64,000 nucleotides of DNA, taken from positions 186,001 through 250,000 of the forward strand of contig NZ_RIAS01000002.1 of the NCBI RefSeq assembly GCF_003719335.1. The letters run 5' to 3'. A model generated the notes under the pieces. The model had not been told where the DNA came from. It made no database searches and worked only from the letters and a program-made list of their open reading frames with translations. The translations under genes were made by a program, and so were the position numbers. Shown one piece after another: positions 1 to 8,952 of the stretch (positions are counted from its first letter, which is position 1; every line of letters begins with the position of its first letter). The DNA comes from Paenibacillus amylolyticus. GTDB lineage: Bacteria > Bacillota > Bacilli > Paenibacillales > Paenibacillaceae.

Positions 1-62
1 CCCGGCATAACGATCCAATACAAAGGCGCACCTGTCAAGACGATTGCGATAAAGATCAGCAT
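1..62 (-). CDS. Start of a small membrane protein or membrane-protein gene (partial)
   Basis: Only the first 20 or so codons are inside the window. They read MLIFIAIVLTGAPLYWIVMPG, a hydrophobic segment typical of an N-terminal membrane helix. A GGGGGG ribosome binding site lies 8 bases before the ATG at 62; an in-frame ATG at 68 is only 2 bases from that site and is less likely. It is read leftward, like the coat gene to its right. The family cannot be named from so short a piece. Confidence 0.5.
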   Translation of the reverse strand, partial: MLIFIAIVLTGAPLYWIVMP

Positions 63-114
63 GATCATTCCCCCCTTTAAACTGGTAGTAACTTAGCTTC
101 TTGTTGTTCTCAAA

Positions 115-891
115 TTACCGTTTGCCACCAGACTTATTTCCGCGAGATTGATTTCCCCGTGATTTGTTACCACCCGATTTATTCCCGTGAGACTGATTGC
201 CACGCGACTTGTTGTTGCCCGATTTATTTCCCTGAGATTTATTTCCGCACGCTTGGTTGCCTGCACTGCGATTCCCTTGGGAACGATTGCCGCCGGACTG
301 CGTATTTTGTGTTTTATTCCCTTGGCTTGTGTTTTTACCGTTGTTGCCGCTGTTATTGCTATTGTTGTTGCTGCTTCCGCGAACCAGGGAGACGGATTTC
401 ACATGCTGTAAAGGAATACGGATGATCTCCTGATTTTTTAAAGTCAGAATTAATTGACTCTGGTTGGCATCGGCCAGGATGCCTTCCACTTTTTCCGGGC
501 CTCCGCGATTGATCTGTACAGGACGGAAGCGAAGTGCTTGCATGACGCCAAGTAATGTGTTCGCTGGAATCGGATTCCCCATAGGTCCTCTGGCTCCGCC
601 GGAACGACCTGTGTCGGTAATACTTTTGACATGAGCATCGTTCACATACACCATACCTTCTTTGCAGCTCACAGCCATGTAGTCCCAGCGTACATCCATT
701 AAAGTACCTTGGATTGCATCGGGTCCACCACGATTAATCTTGACTTCTCTTCCAACCAAACCTCTCATTCCCTGACCATTCATAGACATTGTATTTTGCC
801 CCTTCCCAGATATAAGTTCAGATAGGCCGCCCGACGGTTGTTCGTTGAATCCCTGCCACTCGTCATTGGAGTCTGTCTGTAGTTTAATCAT
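115..891 (-). CDS. CotB-like spore coat protein with Ser/Asn/Lys-rich repeat tail
   Basis: Predicted outer spore-coat structural protein. It contains two related halves: residues about 40-95 and 110-175 (from this start) each carry an INRGGP motif followed by a beta-rich stretch, as in CotB-type coat proteins. The last 85 or so residues are low complexity, built from units such as GNKSRGNQS, giving many Ser next to Arg/Lys/Asn. In Bacillus subtilis, CotH is a kinase that phosphorylates Ser-rich repeats of CotB and CotG, and the divergent neighbour here is CotH-like, so this tail is a plausible substrate (inference). An upstream ATG at 906 has no ribosome binding site; the one at 891 has AGGT 6 bases before it. 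Confidence 0.75.
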   Translation of the reverse strand: MIKLQTDSNDEWQGFNEQPSGGLSELISGKGQNTMSMNGQGMRGLVGREVKINRGGPDAIQGTLMDVRWDYMAVSCKEGMVYVNDAHVKSITDTGRSGGARGPMGNPIPANTLLGVMQALRFRPVQINRGGPEKVEGILADANQSQLILTLKNQEIIRIPLQHVKSVSLVRGSSNNNSNNSGNNGKNTSQGNKTQNTQSGGNRSQGNRSAGNQACGNKSQGNKSGNNKSRGNQSHGNKSGGNKSRGNQSRGNKSGGKR

Positions 892-948
892 ATGTGTACC
901 TAGCATCTAAGGAACCAGCAGACAACCATTTGTATAGCAAATTGGCAG

Positions 949-978
949 TAATCTATGAGAAAAATAGTAATTTATAGA
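949..978 (-). promoter_or_regulatory. Candidate sigma-K promoter for the CotB-like gene
   Basis: On the minus strand the region reads CATAGATTA, a perfect match to the sigma-K minus-10 consensus CATAnnnTA, about 60 bases upstream of the coat gene. No clear AC-type minus-35 element sits 16-17 bases further upstream, so the call rests on the minus-10 and on the coat-gene context. Confidence 0.35.
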
Positions 979-1055
979 TTAGTGTGATATGTTTTCAGCA
1001 AATCTACATTGTGACTTCGCGGATGGTTCCATAAATGGGCTGTGCATTCGCCCTT

Positions 1056-1083
1056 ACGGTCTGTTGTCTTTGTGCATAGGATG
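1056..1083 (+). promoter_or_regulatory. Candidate sigma-K promoter for cotH
   Basis: ACG at 1056-1058 followed after 16 bases by CATAGGATG resembles the late mother-cell sigma-K promoter (AC, 16-17 bases, CATAnnnTA), with the final A replaced. It lies about 45 bases before the cotH start, which fits a coat gene, but the motif is short. Confidence 0.3.
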
Positions 1084-1133
1084 ATGTAATAGCCTACGGG
1101 CTTAACTCACAGGTGACCGAAAGGCGGATGGAA

Positions 1134-2186
1134 ATGACTCTACCTGTCTACCACATCCATGTGTCGGCGAAAGAATACCAGCGATTAACATCGAACATAT
1201 GGTCAGAAACGTTTGTGAACGGCACGATGCAGATGGACGGCAAGCAGCTTCCCATTCGAATTCGGTACCGGGGTGGACATACGCGCGCTTATGAGAAAAA
1301 ATCATTCGAGATTCGTACGGCAAGCCGTACGTTCCACTTTAATGCGGAATATGATGACCCTTCACTGCTGCGGAATGCACTTTCATTTCAATTCTTTGAA
1401 TCGATTGGAGTTCCGGCGCCTGATACGCGCCACTGTGTGCTGTATCTCAATGATCAACTCGCAGGGGTGTATGTAAGAATCGAAGGAGTGAAGTCTTCTT
1501 TTTTTCGCCAGCGTAGAATGCCTGTCCGGAGTATATTCTATGCCGTAAACGACAACGCCAATTTTGCATTATCCACCGGATCATCTCATTCAGAAAACAG
1601 CCAGTTGTCTGGATACAGCCTGATCCGCGGCAATACAGAGGACCGCCGAAGGCTGCACAGGTTTATTCAACAATTGAATATGAAGTCCAAGATGGATCTG
1701 TTTCGTTTTTTACAATCGCGGGTGGATATTGACAACTATTTGCGATGGCTGAGCGGGGCTGTGCTGACAGGCAACTTTGACGGATTTCATCAGAACTATA
1801 CATGGTACGAAAAAGTGAAAAGTGGAAAATATGGAATTTTACCTTGGGATTACGAAGGAACCTGGGGGAGAAACTGTTACGGCGCTAAGGTCAATCCCAA
1901 TTTGGTTCGCATTCAGGGGTACAATAAACTTACGGGGCGGCTACTCGCATTCCGTACGTTCCGTGAGCAGTATAAGAAGCTGATGAAACAACATTTGGAG
2001 CGTGCCTTTACGGAGAAAAGAATCATGCCGCTGGTATATCGATTGCATGATGAAATCCGGGAAGATGTAGGGAACGACCCCTATATGAAGTGGCCTATGA
2101 ATGTCTTTCTGAATGAGCCGGAGAAGATTCGCACGTATGTGAAAGAGCGCCGTGAATACGTGGGCACCGCGTTAAAACAGCTGTAA
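1134..2186 (+). CDS. cotH: CotH-family spore coat protein kinase
   Basis: About 350 residues, close to the size of Bacillus CotH (about 360). Family landmarks are visible: RIRYRGGHTRAYEKKSFEIR near residues 40-60, and the block NFDGFHQNYTWYE followed by GILPWDYEGTWG around residues 215-245, which carries the acidic metal/ATP-site residues of CotH kinases. Known members are atypical kinases that phosphorylate Ser-rich coat proteins during spore coat assembly in the mother cell. The open frame extends to a GTG at 1113, but AAAGGCGG at 1120-1127 is best placed for the ATG at 1134; an ATG at 1128 abuts that site. The gene is divergent from the CotB-like gene and is followed by a terminator. Confidence 0.85.
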   Translation: MTLPVYHIHVSAKEYQRLTSNIWSETFVNGTMQMDGKQLPIRIRYRGGHTRAYEKKSFEIRTASRTFHFNAEYDDPSLLRNALSFQFFESIGVPAPDTRHCVLYLNDQLAGVYVRIEGVKSSFFRQRRMPVRSIFYAVNDNANFALSTGSSHSENSQLSGYSLIRGNTEDRRRLHRFIQQLNMKSKMDLFRFLQSRVDIDNYLRWLSGAVLTGNFDGFHQNYTWYEKVKSGKYGILPWDYEGTWGRNCYGAKVNPNLVRIQGYNKLTGRLLAFRTFREQYKKLMKQHLERAFTEKRIMPLVYRLHDEIREDVGNDPYMKWPMNVFLNEPEKIRTYVKERREYVGTALKQL

Positions 2187-2190
2187 AAGG

Positions 2191-2232
2191 ATGCCCAGGC
2201 AACGGGCCGCGCTGCCTTGGGTATTTTTATTT
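2191..2232 (+). terminator. Intrinsic terminator after cotH
   Basis: CCCAGGCA pairs with TGCCTTGGG (one bulge) around a GC-rich loop and is followed by a T-rich tail. Confidence 0.7.
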
Positions 2233-2326
2233 TGATAAAATCAGCATGTTCTTCAGGATTCGATTGCAGGTTAAAATTTGAGGTTAATACTAAGAATGAG
2301 AAGAACATAACGATGTGGAGATGGAA

Positions 2327-2429
2327 AATGCGATATAATAGTCGTATTGGTTACGTGAAATTTTACATAGCTTTAAAGAAAGAGAATAACGGAGCTAATG
2401 GTGCGAAAGGGATGCAGTATCGCCAGTAA
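2327..2429 (+). CDS. Possible leader peptide upstream of the ABC exporter operon
   Basis: A short open frame from ATG 2327 encodes 33 residues beginning MRYNSRIGYVKFYIALKK and ends 25 bases before the exporter start. A TATAAT at 2334-2339 lies inside it, so it may instead be promoter DNA; if transcription starts from that box, the first codons are not transcribed. In B. subtilis the related bmrCD exporter is preceded by the bmrB leader peptide that controls attenuation, which is why this ORF is listed. CTCC at 2434-2437 can pair with the GGAG of the exporter ribosome binding site. No similarity to BmrB could be tested. Confidence 0.2.
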
Positions 2430-2454
2430 CGTGCTCCGGGCCGGAGGAATGGGA

Positions 2455-4278
2455 ATGCTCAAGCTGTTCGTTCACTTGAAAAAGTACCGGGTCGCCGCCA
2501 TTGCAGCGTTAGTTATGATGCTGATTGAATTAACGGTGGAGCTGGCCCAGCCTTATCTGATTTCTAAAATCATTGATAATGGCATCCAGCAGGGAGACCT
2601 GGCCGTCGTATGGATGTGGGGTGGCGTGCTGGTTGGCAGCGCGGTCATCGCATTTGCCGCCGGGATTGCAAGTTCATTTTTTGCCTCTCATGCGAGTCTT
2701 GGATTCGGGTATGATCTGCGAGAGAAGCTGTATGACAAGATGCAAACGTTTTCCTATGCCGTGTTTAACCGTTTTGCGACATCATCGCTAATCACCCGGT
2801 TAACCGGGGATGTGACCCAGGTGCAGGATACCATCTTTATGAGTCTTCGCTTCATGACCCGTGTTCCGCTCGTGGTGATCGGTAGCATGATTATGGCAGT
2901 GGTGGTCAGTCCGCGATTGGGATGGCTACTTGTTGTCATGATGCCGGTGTTGCTCGTTGTTGTGATCTGGATGCTAAAAAAAGCAGCGCTGCTGTTCCGT
3001 AATGTGCAACGCAGACTGGATGCCGTGAACGGTGTCATCCAGGAGAATCTGACAGGCATCCGGCTGATCCGTGTTTTTGTACGGATGGGCCACGAGATTG
3101 AACGCTTTGCCAGCTTCAGCGGCAAGCTGATGAAAGGCACGATCTCCGCGCTGCGCCTGACGGAGACCACGATGCCATTCATGCTGCTGATGATGAACGG
3201 TTGTATTATCGCCGTACTTTGGTTTGGACGGAGAGACATCGTTTCGGGTTCGGCATCCGTTGGTGAAGTCGTTGCGGTCATTAACTATTTGCTACGTACC
3301 ATTGGGGCATTGTCGATGTTATCGTGGATTCTGGTCACCTTTTCTCGGGCGAGCGCTTCAGCACAGCGTCTGAATGAAGTGTTTGAAACCGAGGATACGT
3401 CAGAAACGGATCGTACGGGACGGAGAGAGCAGGAGATTTCTACGGGGAATACAGGTATCACACGTTCGTTGAATCATTTGCATAGCTCTGGCTCTATACA
3501 GCATAAGCAGGAGCAGCGTACCGTACAAGGTGAAGTTGAGTTCCGCGGAGTTGGTTTCAGTTATCCCAACAGTGACATTAAAGTGCTGGAAGATATTACG
3601 TTCTCTGCAAAAGCAGGTGAGCGGATTGCTATTATGGGGGCTACCGGATCAGGAAAATCCTCTCTGGTGCAACTCATTCCACGCTTGTATACGGAAGAAC
3701 AAGGTGAGGTGCGTATTGATGCTGCAGATGCATCCGAACTGGATCTGCCGACCCTTCGTAAGGCGATTGGTTACGTCCCTCAGGAAGTCGTACTATTCAC
3801 GGGTTCTGTGCGTGAAAACATTGCTTGGGGACGAGAAGATGCCACGATGGACGAGATTGTGGAAGCGGCAAAACGGGCTCAGATTCATGAGACCATCGAG
3901 CAGTTGCCGAACGGATATGATACGTTGCTCGGTCAGAGGGGGGTTAACCTTTCGGGTGGGCAAAAGCAGCGCCTCTCCATTGCGAGAGCATTGGTACGCC
4001 GTCCAAGCATTCTTATTCTGGATGACAGTACAAGTGCGCTAGATGTAGCTACCGAAGGCAGGCTTCTAGATGCACTTGAAGACCTCTCCTGTACAACGTT
4101 TCTTATTACGCAGAAGATCAGTTCAACCACTTCTGCCGATCTGATTCTGCTCCTGGATGATGGATGGTTGATTGGACAGGGAAAACACGAAGACTTGATG
4201 GAGTCGTCGGAGTTATACCGCCGAATTCATGAATCACAATATGGGGAGGGCGCACAGTATGTTCAAAGCATTCATTGA
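2455..4278 (+). CDS. Heterodimeric ABC multidrug exporter subunit with degenerate ATPase site
   Basis: 607 residues: an exporter-type transmembrane domain (about residues 1-300), a Ser/Thr/Gln-rich linker (about 310-355), then a nucleotide-binding domain. The Walker A is GATGSGKSS and the signature is canonical LSGGQKQR. The Walker B is ILILDDS, with Asp where the catalytic Glu should be, and the switch position reads ITQKIS instead of the usual His. That pattern marks the non-catalytic half of heterodimeric exporters such as BmrCD, LmrCD or TM287/288. GGAGGA lies 6 bases before the ATG at 2455; the in-frame upstream extension to 2398 has no ribosome binding site. The partner gene overlaps its end by 20 bases, so the two are translationally coupled. 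Confidence 0.88.
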   Translation: MLKLFVHLKKYRVAAIAALVMMLIELTVELAQPYLISKIIDNGIQQGDLAVVWMWGGVLVGSAVIAFAAGIASSFFASHASLGFGYDLREKLYDKMQTFSYAVFNRFATSSLITRLTGDVTQVQDTIFMSLRFMTRVPLVVIGSMIMAVVVSPRLGWLLVVMMPVLLVVVIWMLKKAALLFRNVQRRLDAVNGVIQENLTGIRLIRVFVRMGHEIERFASFSGKLMKGTISALRLTETTMPFMLLMMNGCIIAVLWFGRRDIVSGSASVGEVVAVINYLLRTIGALSMLSWILVTFSRASASAQRLNEVFETEDTSETDRTGRREQEISTGNTGITRSLNHLHSSGSIQHKQEQRTVQGEVEFRGVGFSYPNSDIKVLEDITFSAKAGERIAIMGATGSGKSSLVQLIPRLYTEEQGEVRIDAADASELDLPTLRKAIGYVPQEVVLFTGSVRENIAWGREDATMDEIVEAAKRAQIHETIEQLPNGYDTLLGQRGVNLSGGQKQRLSIARALVRRPSILILDDSTSALDVATEGRLLDALEDLSCTTFLITQKISSTTSADLILLLDDGWLIGQGKHEDLMESSELYRRIHESQYGEGAQYVQSIH

Positions 4279-6100
4279 GCCTTTCCGTCAGCCGCGGCCT
4301 GTTCTGGATTCCGAGTCACTCCGTTCAGGGGGGCAGGGTAAACCGAAAGCAAGAGCCAAAAACTGGTCAGGCACGCTCGGACGAATCTGGAGTTACCTCT
4401 CACGCCGCAAGGTCAAGCTTTCGCTTGTGCTGTTAATGGTATTTGCCAGTTCTGCTCTGGCTCTGCTTGGGCCTTATATGGTCGGTATAGCCATTGACCA
4501 ATTTATCGCGGGAGAAGCGACCAGTTCAAGCTGGGCCTGGTTTCTGCTTGGACTGGCAGCGGTGTATGTACTCTTTTCGCTCACATCCTGGCTCCAGAAT
4601 ATTTGGATGATTGAGATTGCTCAGGAGACGGTATTCCGTATGCGTTATGACCTGTTTGCTCATCTGCATAAGCTGCCGATTCCTTTCTTTGGGAAGCGTC
4701 AGCAAGGTGAGATTATGAGCCGGGTCACCAACGATATTGAGAACGTTAGCAGTACGCTGAACAGCTCAGCGATTCAGATTTTTTCGAGTGTGTTAACGCT
4801 AATTGGCACATTAGGTGTGATGTTGTGGCTCAGCCCGTTGCTCACGTTACTCACATTTATTGTTGTACCTCTAATGGCTCTGGGGATGCGCTGGATAACG
4901 CGCAGAACGGGACCGCTTTTCAAAGAACGGCAACGTAATCTGGGTGAACTCAACGGTTATATTGAGGAAACGTTATCCGGGCAACGGATCATCAAGGCAT
5001 TTTCGCAGGAAGAAAGGGTGATTCGGGGGTTTGAAGAGCGTAACATGCGCATTCGCATTTCCGCATTCTGGGCACAGACGATTTCAGGTTTTATTCCAAA
5101 ACTGATGAACGGACTCAACAACCTGAGCTTTGCAATCGTAGCGGGGATTGGCGGTATTTTGGCGATACAGGGTTCCGTTACGGTAGGGGTCATCATTATT
5201 TTTGTAGAATACGCGCGTCAATTCACACGTCCGTTGAACGATCTGGCGAATCAGTGGAACACGCTGTTGTCTGCGATCGCGGGGGCAGAGCGGGTGTTCG
5301 AGGTGCTGGATGAGGATGAGGAATCCAAGGATGAAGGGGCTGCCATTGCCTTGGATCACATGCTGGGCAACGTTCGGTTCGATAAGGTGTCCTTTGGATA
5401 TGATGAGGGTCGTGATATTTTGCGTGACATCAGTTTTGAAGCGAAGCCGGGCGAGATGATTGCGCTGGTCGGTCCAACAGGAGCAGGGAAAACAACGCTG
5501 ATTCAGCTCTTATCCCGCTTTTATGACCCGACAAGTGGAACGATTACGGTGGATGGGCACAAGGTGACAACTATTCGGCGGGAAAACCTGAGGTCGCACA
5601 TGGCGTTTGTATTGCAGGATTCATTTTTGTTCCAGGGAACGATTCGCGAAAATATCCGGTTCGGACGTCTGGATGCATCCGATGAAGAAGTGGAGATTGC
5701 CTCCAAGCTGGCGAATGCACATTCCTTTATTATGCGAATGAAGAACGGGTATGACCGGGTGCTTCAGGCGGATGGGAGCGGCATTAGCCAAGGACAGAAG
5801 CAATTGCTAGCTATTGCCCGGGCGATCCTGGCTGATCCATCCATTCTGGTATTGGACGAGGCGACCAGCAGCATTGATACGGTGACTGAGATCAAAATTC
5901 AGGAGGGGCTGGAACGTCTGATGCATGGCCGCACCAGCTTTGTCATTGCCCACAGGCTGAATACGATTCGTCAGGCAGACCGGATTCTGGTACTTAAGGA
6001 TGGGAGACTGCTGGAGCAGGGGTCACATGGTGAACTGCTGAAACAGGGTGGATTTTATAGTGAGCTGTATAACAGTCAACTGCGGAAGAAAGCACAATAG
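4259..6100 (+). CDS. Heterodimeric ABC multidrug exporter subunit with catalytic ATPase site
   Basis: 613 residues, partner of the preceding gene. A cytosolic extension (about 50 residues) precedes six membrane segments, then the nucleotide-binding domain. Walker A is GPTGAGKTT, Walker B is ILVLDEATSSID with an intact catalytic Glu, and the switch is IAHRL with His. The signature is ISQGQKQ rather than LSGGQ. Combined with the first subunit, this gives one consensus site (this Walker A/B with the partner's LSGGQ) and one degenerate site. GGGGAGGG sits 8 bases before ATG 4259; the open frame extends to 4229 but lacks such a site. Substrates are unknown; the family exports drugs and peptides. 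Confidence 0.9.
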   Translation: MFKAFIEPFRQPRPVLDSESLRSGGQGKPKARAKNWSGTLGRIWSYLSRRKVKLSLVLLMVFASSALALLGPYMVGIAIDQFIAGEATSSSWAWFLLGLAAVYVLFSLTSWLQNIWMIEIAQETVFRMRYDLFAHLHKLPIPFFGKRQQGEIMSRVTNDIENVSSTLNSSAIQIFSSVLTLIGTLGVMLWLSPLLTLLTFIVVPLMALGMRWITRRTGPLFKERQRNLGELNGYIEETLSGQRIIKAFSQEERVIRGFEERNMRIRISAFWAQTISGFIPKLMNGLNNLSFAIVAGIGGILAIQGSVTVGVIIIFVEYARQFTRPLNDLANQWNTLLSAIAGAERVFEVLDEDEESKDEGAAIALDHMLGNVRFDKVSFGYDEGRDILRDISFEAKPGEMIALVGPTGAGKTTLIQLLSRFYDPTSGTITVDGHKVTTIRRENLRSHMAFVLQDSFLFQGTIRENIRFGRLDASDEEVEIASKLANAHSFIMRMKNGYDRVLQADGSGISQGQKQLLAIARAILADPSILVLDEATSSIDTVTEIKIQEGLERLMHGRTSFVIAHRLNTIRQADRILVLKDGRLLEQGSHGELLKQGGFYSELYNSQLRKKAQ

Positions 6101-6203
6101 AGTGTAGGGTGGCATGAAGCAGAAGAGTGGGAGGAAGAGAGGGGTACTTTTCCTTTCGGTGTAAAGACGGTAATCCAGACTCAGGCTAGCGATGTAATAG
6201 CAG

Positions 6204-6241
6204 AAGGATTGGAGCACGGAAGGGGGCTTCAATCCTTTTTT
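6204..6241 (+). terminator. Terminator after the ABC exporter operon
   Basis: AAGGATTGGAGC pairs with GCTTCAATCCTT across a 10-base loop and ends in TTTTTT. It separates the exporter from the MarR gene. Confidence 0.8.
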
Positions 6242-6316
6242 GATATGTGCAGTAAAGAAAAAGATATTGATTCTTGACAGAGAGGAAGTCACAGTTGTAT
6301 ATTTAGTTCACGAACA

Positions 6317-6330
6317 GTTAGACATCTAAC
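6317..6330. promoter_or_regulatory. Candidate MarR operator
   Basis: GTTAGACATCTAAC is a perfect inverted repeat (GTTAGA, 2 bases, TCTAAC) about 95 bases upstream of the MarR gene. MarR proteins bind short palindromes in their own promoters, so this is a natural operator candidate. A neighbouring TTTAGAT partly repeats one arm. Confidence 0.4.
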
Positions 6331-6423
6331 ATTTAGATTTTGACTCTGAGTAAGTAAGCAGGTAAGTAAGAGAACAGTGATGAAACAAATTAAAGAGGAA
6401 GCAGAACAGGAAGGAGAGAATTC

Positions 6424-6846
6424 ATGCGCGAAAATACGCCGTATTCGAATCTGTTTCAAACGATTGGCATCAAGATCAAACGCAAAGCCGATGAGCAGGT
6501 TAACGAACTGGGATTGAACGCTCAACAAGGTAGAATCATTGGATATATCTACGAGCATCAGGACGAAGGATTAATTCAGAAAAATCTGGCGGACGTCTTC
6601 AACCGCAGAGATGCAACGATTACAAGTATGTTAAAAGGACTGGAGAAGAACGGTTATATCGTTCGTAAAATTCCAGCGAATAATGAGCGCCAAAAGAATC
6701 TGTATGTATTGCCGAAGGGCGAGAAAGTGATTCAGGATATAGAGCAGATGTTTTCGACCGTGGAGAATGAGATTGTAAAAAGCCTATCAGAGGAAGAACA
6801 GGCAACATTGATACGTTTGCTGACCAAGGTTAATCAGAATTTATAA
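6424..6846 (+). CDS. MarR-family transcriptional regulator
   Basis: 140 residues with the MarR winged-helix layout: dimerisation helices at both ends and a central HTH-wing around residues 50-95 (IQKNLADVFNRRDATITSML, then GYIVRKI and the wing residues NNERQKN). AAGGAG precedes the ATG by 8 bases. A perfect palindrome lies upstream, and the next gene is a MATE exporter, so it probably represses itself and that pump in the absence of an inducer. The ligand is not evident. Confidence 0.85.
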   Translation: MRENTPYSNLFQTIGIKIKRKADEQVNELGLNAQQGRIIGYIYEHQDEGLIQKNLADVFNRRDATITSMLKGLEKNGYIVRKIPANNERQKNLYVLPKGEKVIQDIEQMFSTVENEIVKSLSEEEQATLIRLLTKVNQNL

Positions 6847-7103
6847 GGTTGATTACGGTGACTGGGGATATATAGAGCAGATGAACTGCTCTTAAGTAAA
6901 AACTTAGAATTCAAACTATTAGTGTTCTATTAATGAAATTGTAAAGATAACTGTAATTGTGGCTGTAGTTGTACAAGTAATTATGAAAGTAAATGTATCA
7001 AGTTTTAATTTTCTTTAGATGTTTGCGAACATTTAGCGTGGTGTTTTTTGTGTTAATACTTAGAAATCTAATTGTTAAGTGGTTAAGAAAGGTGGAGGTT
7101 ACT

Positions 7104-8468
7104 ATGAAAGAAAAACATTCAAACTCCTATTATCTGGACAAAGCGCCTGTCCATAAGTCGATTATGCATTTGTCCATTCCGATGATGCTGGGTATGTCCG
7201 CGGGAACATTGTATAACCTCATCAACGCGTTTTTTATCGGTCTTGTTCACGATACAGGCATGTTCAGCGCCATTACCTTGGGGTTGCCGATCTTCACGGT
7301 ATTAATGGCTTTTGGCAATATGTTCGGGGTGGGCGGTGGCACATTCATTACACGCTTAGCGGCAACGGGAGAGAAGGAAAAAGCAAAACGAGTCGCAGGG
7401 TATTCCTTTTATTCCAGCTTGGGCATCGGTCTGCTCATTGCCCTGGTCGCTTGGTTGTTCATCTCACCCATTGTTCAGGGACTGGGAGCGGATCAGGCTG
7501 TATATGAGTACACCAGTCAATATGCCATTACACTTCTGGGCGGAGGGGCTATCGTTATTCTTAATTTTGCGCTGGAACAGCTGGTTCGGTCTGAAGGTGC
7601 CTCGAAAGAATCTATGATTGGCATGTTTATCAGCATTGCAGCCAGCATCGTTCTGGATGTGCTGTTGATTCTGATATTGAATTGGCATGTGATTGGAGCC
7701 GCGTTGTCGATCGTATTAGCCAATGCTTGTTCAGCAGCCTATTATGTTTGGTTTTTGTCCCGCCGCAGTGAGAATTTAAGAGGGTTTCTGGGACATTGGA
7801 AACTTCAGGTCAGAGACCAGATGGAAGTATTCAAAATTGGGGTTTCCGAGCTGCTGCAGACCTCTTTTCTAATCGTATCTACGCTGCTACTGAATCATTA
7901 CGCGATGATCTATGGAGAAAGTGTAGTCGCTGGGTTTGGTATTGCTTTACGGGTTGTACAGCTTCCCGAGTTTCTTGCGATGGGTATCTTTATGGGGATT
8001 ATCCCTCTGGTGGCACACAGTTTCGCAAGTAAGAAGTTTGGTCGTTTAAAGGCTACGTATAAGCAGGCCTCGCTGTATATCATCGGTATTGGGGTTCTTT
8101 TCATAGGCATCGTTTATATGTTCAAGGAACCTGTAATTCGGTTATTCTCTTCGGATGCAGCTGTACTGGAAGCTGGAGGTTCGATTCTGGTGGCGATGTT
8201 GATCTCCGCTCTGTTTACTGGATTAACAGGTCTGTTTACAGGCATTTTCAAAGCGGCGGGAGAAGGCATCCCGACCAATATTATGGCGATATGCCAGGGA
8301 ACGCTGTTTATTCCGGTGATTATCGTTTTTCATAAATTCTATGGGCTTACAGGCATCATCTGGTCTATGACAGTAACGGAGATCATTACATCTGTTCTGG
8401 GACTCATCCTGTTCGCGTACCACTACAGACGCATAAATAGAATGCAAAAACAGGTGGTTGCTGTTTGA
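7104..8468 (+). CDS. MATE-family multidrug/Na+ antiporter
   Basis: 454 residues, the normal MATE length, with about 12 hydrophobic segments in two related halves. The N-terminal part (SIPMMLGMSAGTLYNLINAFFIG) and LEQLVRSEGASK match MATE/NorM-type exporters of the MepA/DinF branch. The open frame extends upstream to 6993, but GGTGGAGG lies 9 bases before ATG 7104. It follows the MarR gene by 257 bases, so it may have its own promoter; that gap is AT-rich and shows no clear terminator. Predicted role: cation-coupled efflux of cationic toxic compounds across the cytoplasmic membrane. Confidence 0.88.
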   Translation: MKEKHSNSYYLDKAPVHKSIMHLSIPMMLGMSAGTLYNLINAFFIGLVHDTGMFSAITLGLPIFTVLMAFGNMFGVGGGTFITRLAATGEKEKAKRVAGYSFYSSLGIGLLIALVAWLFISPIVQGLGADQAVYEYTSQYAITLLGGGAIVILNFALEQLVRSEGASKESMIGMFISIAASIVLDVLLILILNWHVIGAALSIVLANACSAAYYVWFLSRRSENLRGFLGHWKLQVRDQMEVFKIGVSELLQTSFLIVSTLLLNHYAMIYGESVVAGFGIALRVVQLPEFLAMGIFMGIIPLVAHSFASKKFGRLKATYKQASLYIIGIGVLFIGIVYMFKEPVIRLFSSDAAVLEAGGSILVAMLISALFTGLTGLFTGIFKAAGEGIPTNIMAICQGTLFIPVIIVFHKFYGLTGIIWSMTVTEIITSVLGLILFAYHYRRINRMQKQVVAV

Positions 8469-8586
8469 AAGAAGATGTACATGGATATATACTAATCATC
8501 TAATGGAAAACTATACCATGACGTAACAAGGACAGGTGGATATACTAAAATGAGTTTAGTGTTCACAAGGAGGTTGTTCATCTGTT

Positions 8587-8901
8587 TTGAAAAATCCTAA
8601 ACTTGCATATCGACTTATATTCTTCAATTCGATTTATGGATTAACACTTCTGGCTTATCCGGTTGTGCTGATCATGAGTGTGTATTTATATGCCTATCGG
8701 GAGTCGGGAGCACATCCTTTGTTGGATACGATAGCGGCAATCCTGATGGCTACGTATCCCATTGGTGTGTTAGCTTCCTTCTTATGCTGGGCGTTCTATC
8801 ATTCGGGCAAAAGTAAGTGGGCTACCGGAACTGCGAATTTGTTTCTGGTCTGGTTAGGGGCTTTTCTCATCGTACTGCTTCTCTCAGATTCTTTGTTTTA
8901 A
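8587..8901 (+). CDS. Small membrane protein of unknown function
   Basis: 104 residues, not recognised. Three to four hydrophobic segments are visible (about residues 10-33, 44-68 and 78-100), so it is an integral membrane protein. The start is a TTG at 8587 with AAGGAGG about 11 bases upstream, slightly long spacing; no ATG is available in frame nearby. It lies 118 bases after the MATE gene on the same strand and could be co-transcribed, as no terminator separates them. Confidence 0.6.
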   Translation: MKNPKLAYRLIFFNSIYGLTLLAYPVVLIMSVYLYAYRESGAHPLLDTIAAILMATYPIGVLASFLCWAFYHSGKSKWATGTANLFLVWLGAFLIVLLLSDSLF

Positions 8902-8952
8902 TAGAGCTATGTTTCCTACCAATGAATCCATAGTCTCCGTTCCGTAAAAGTT

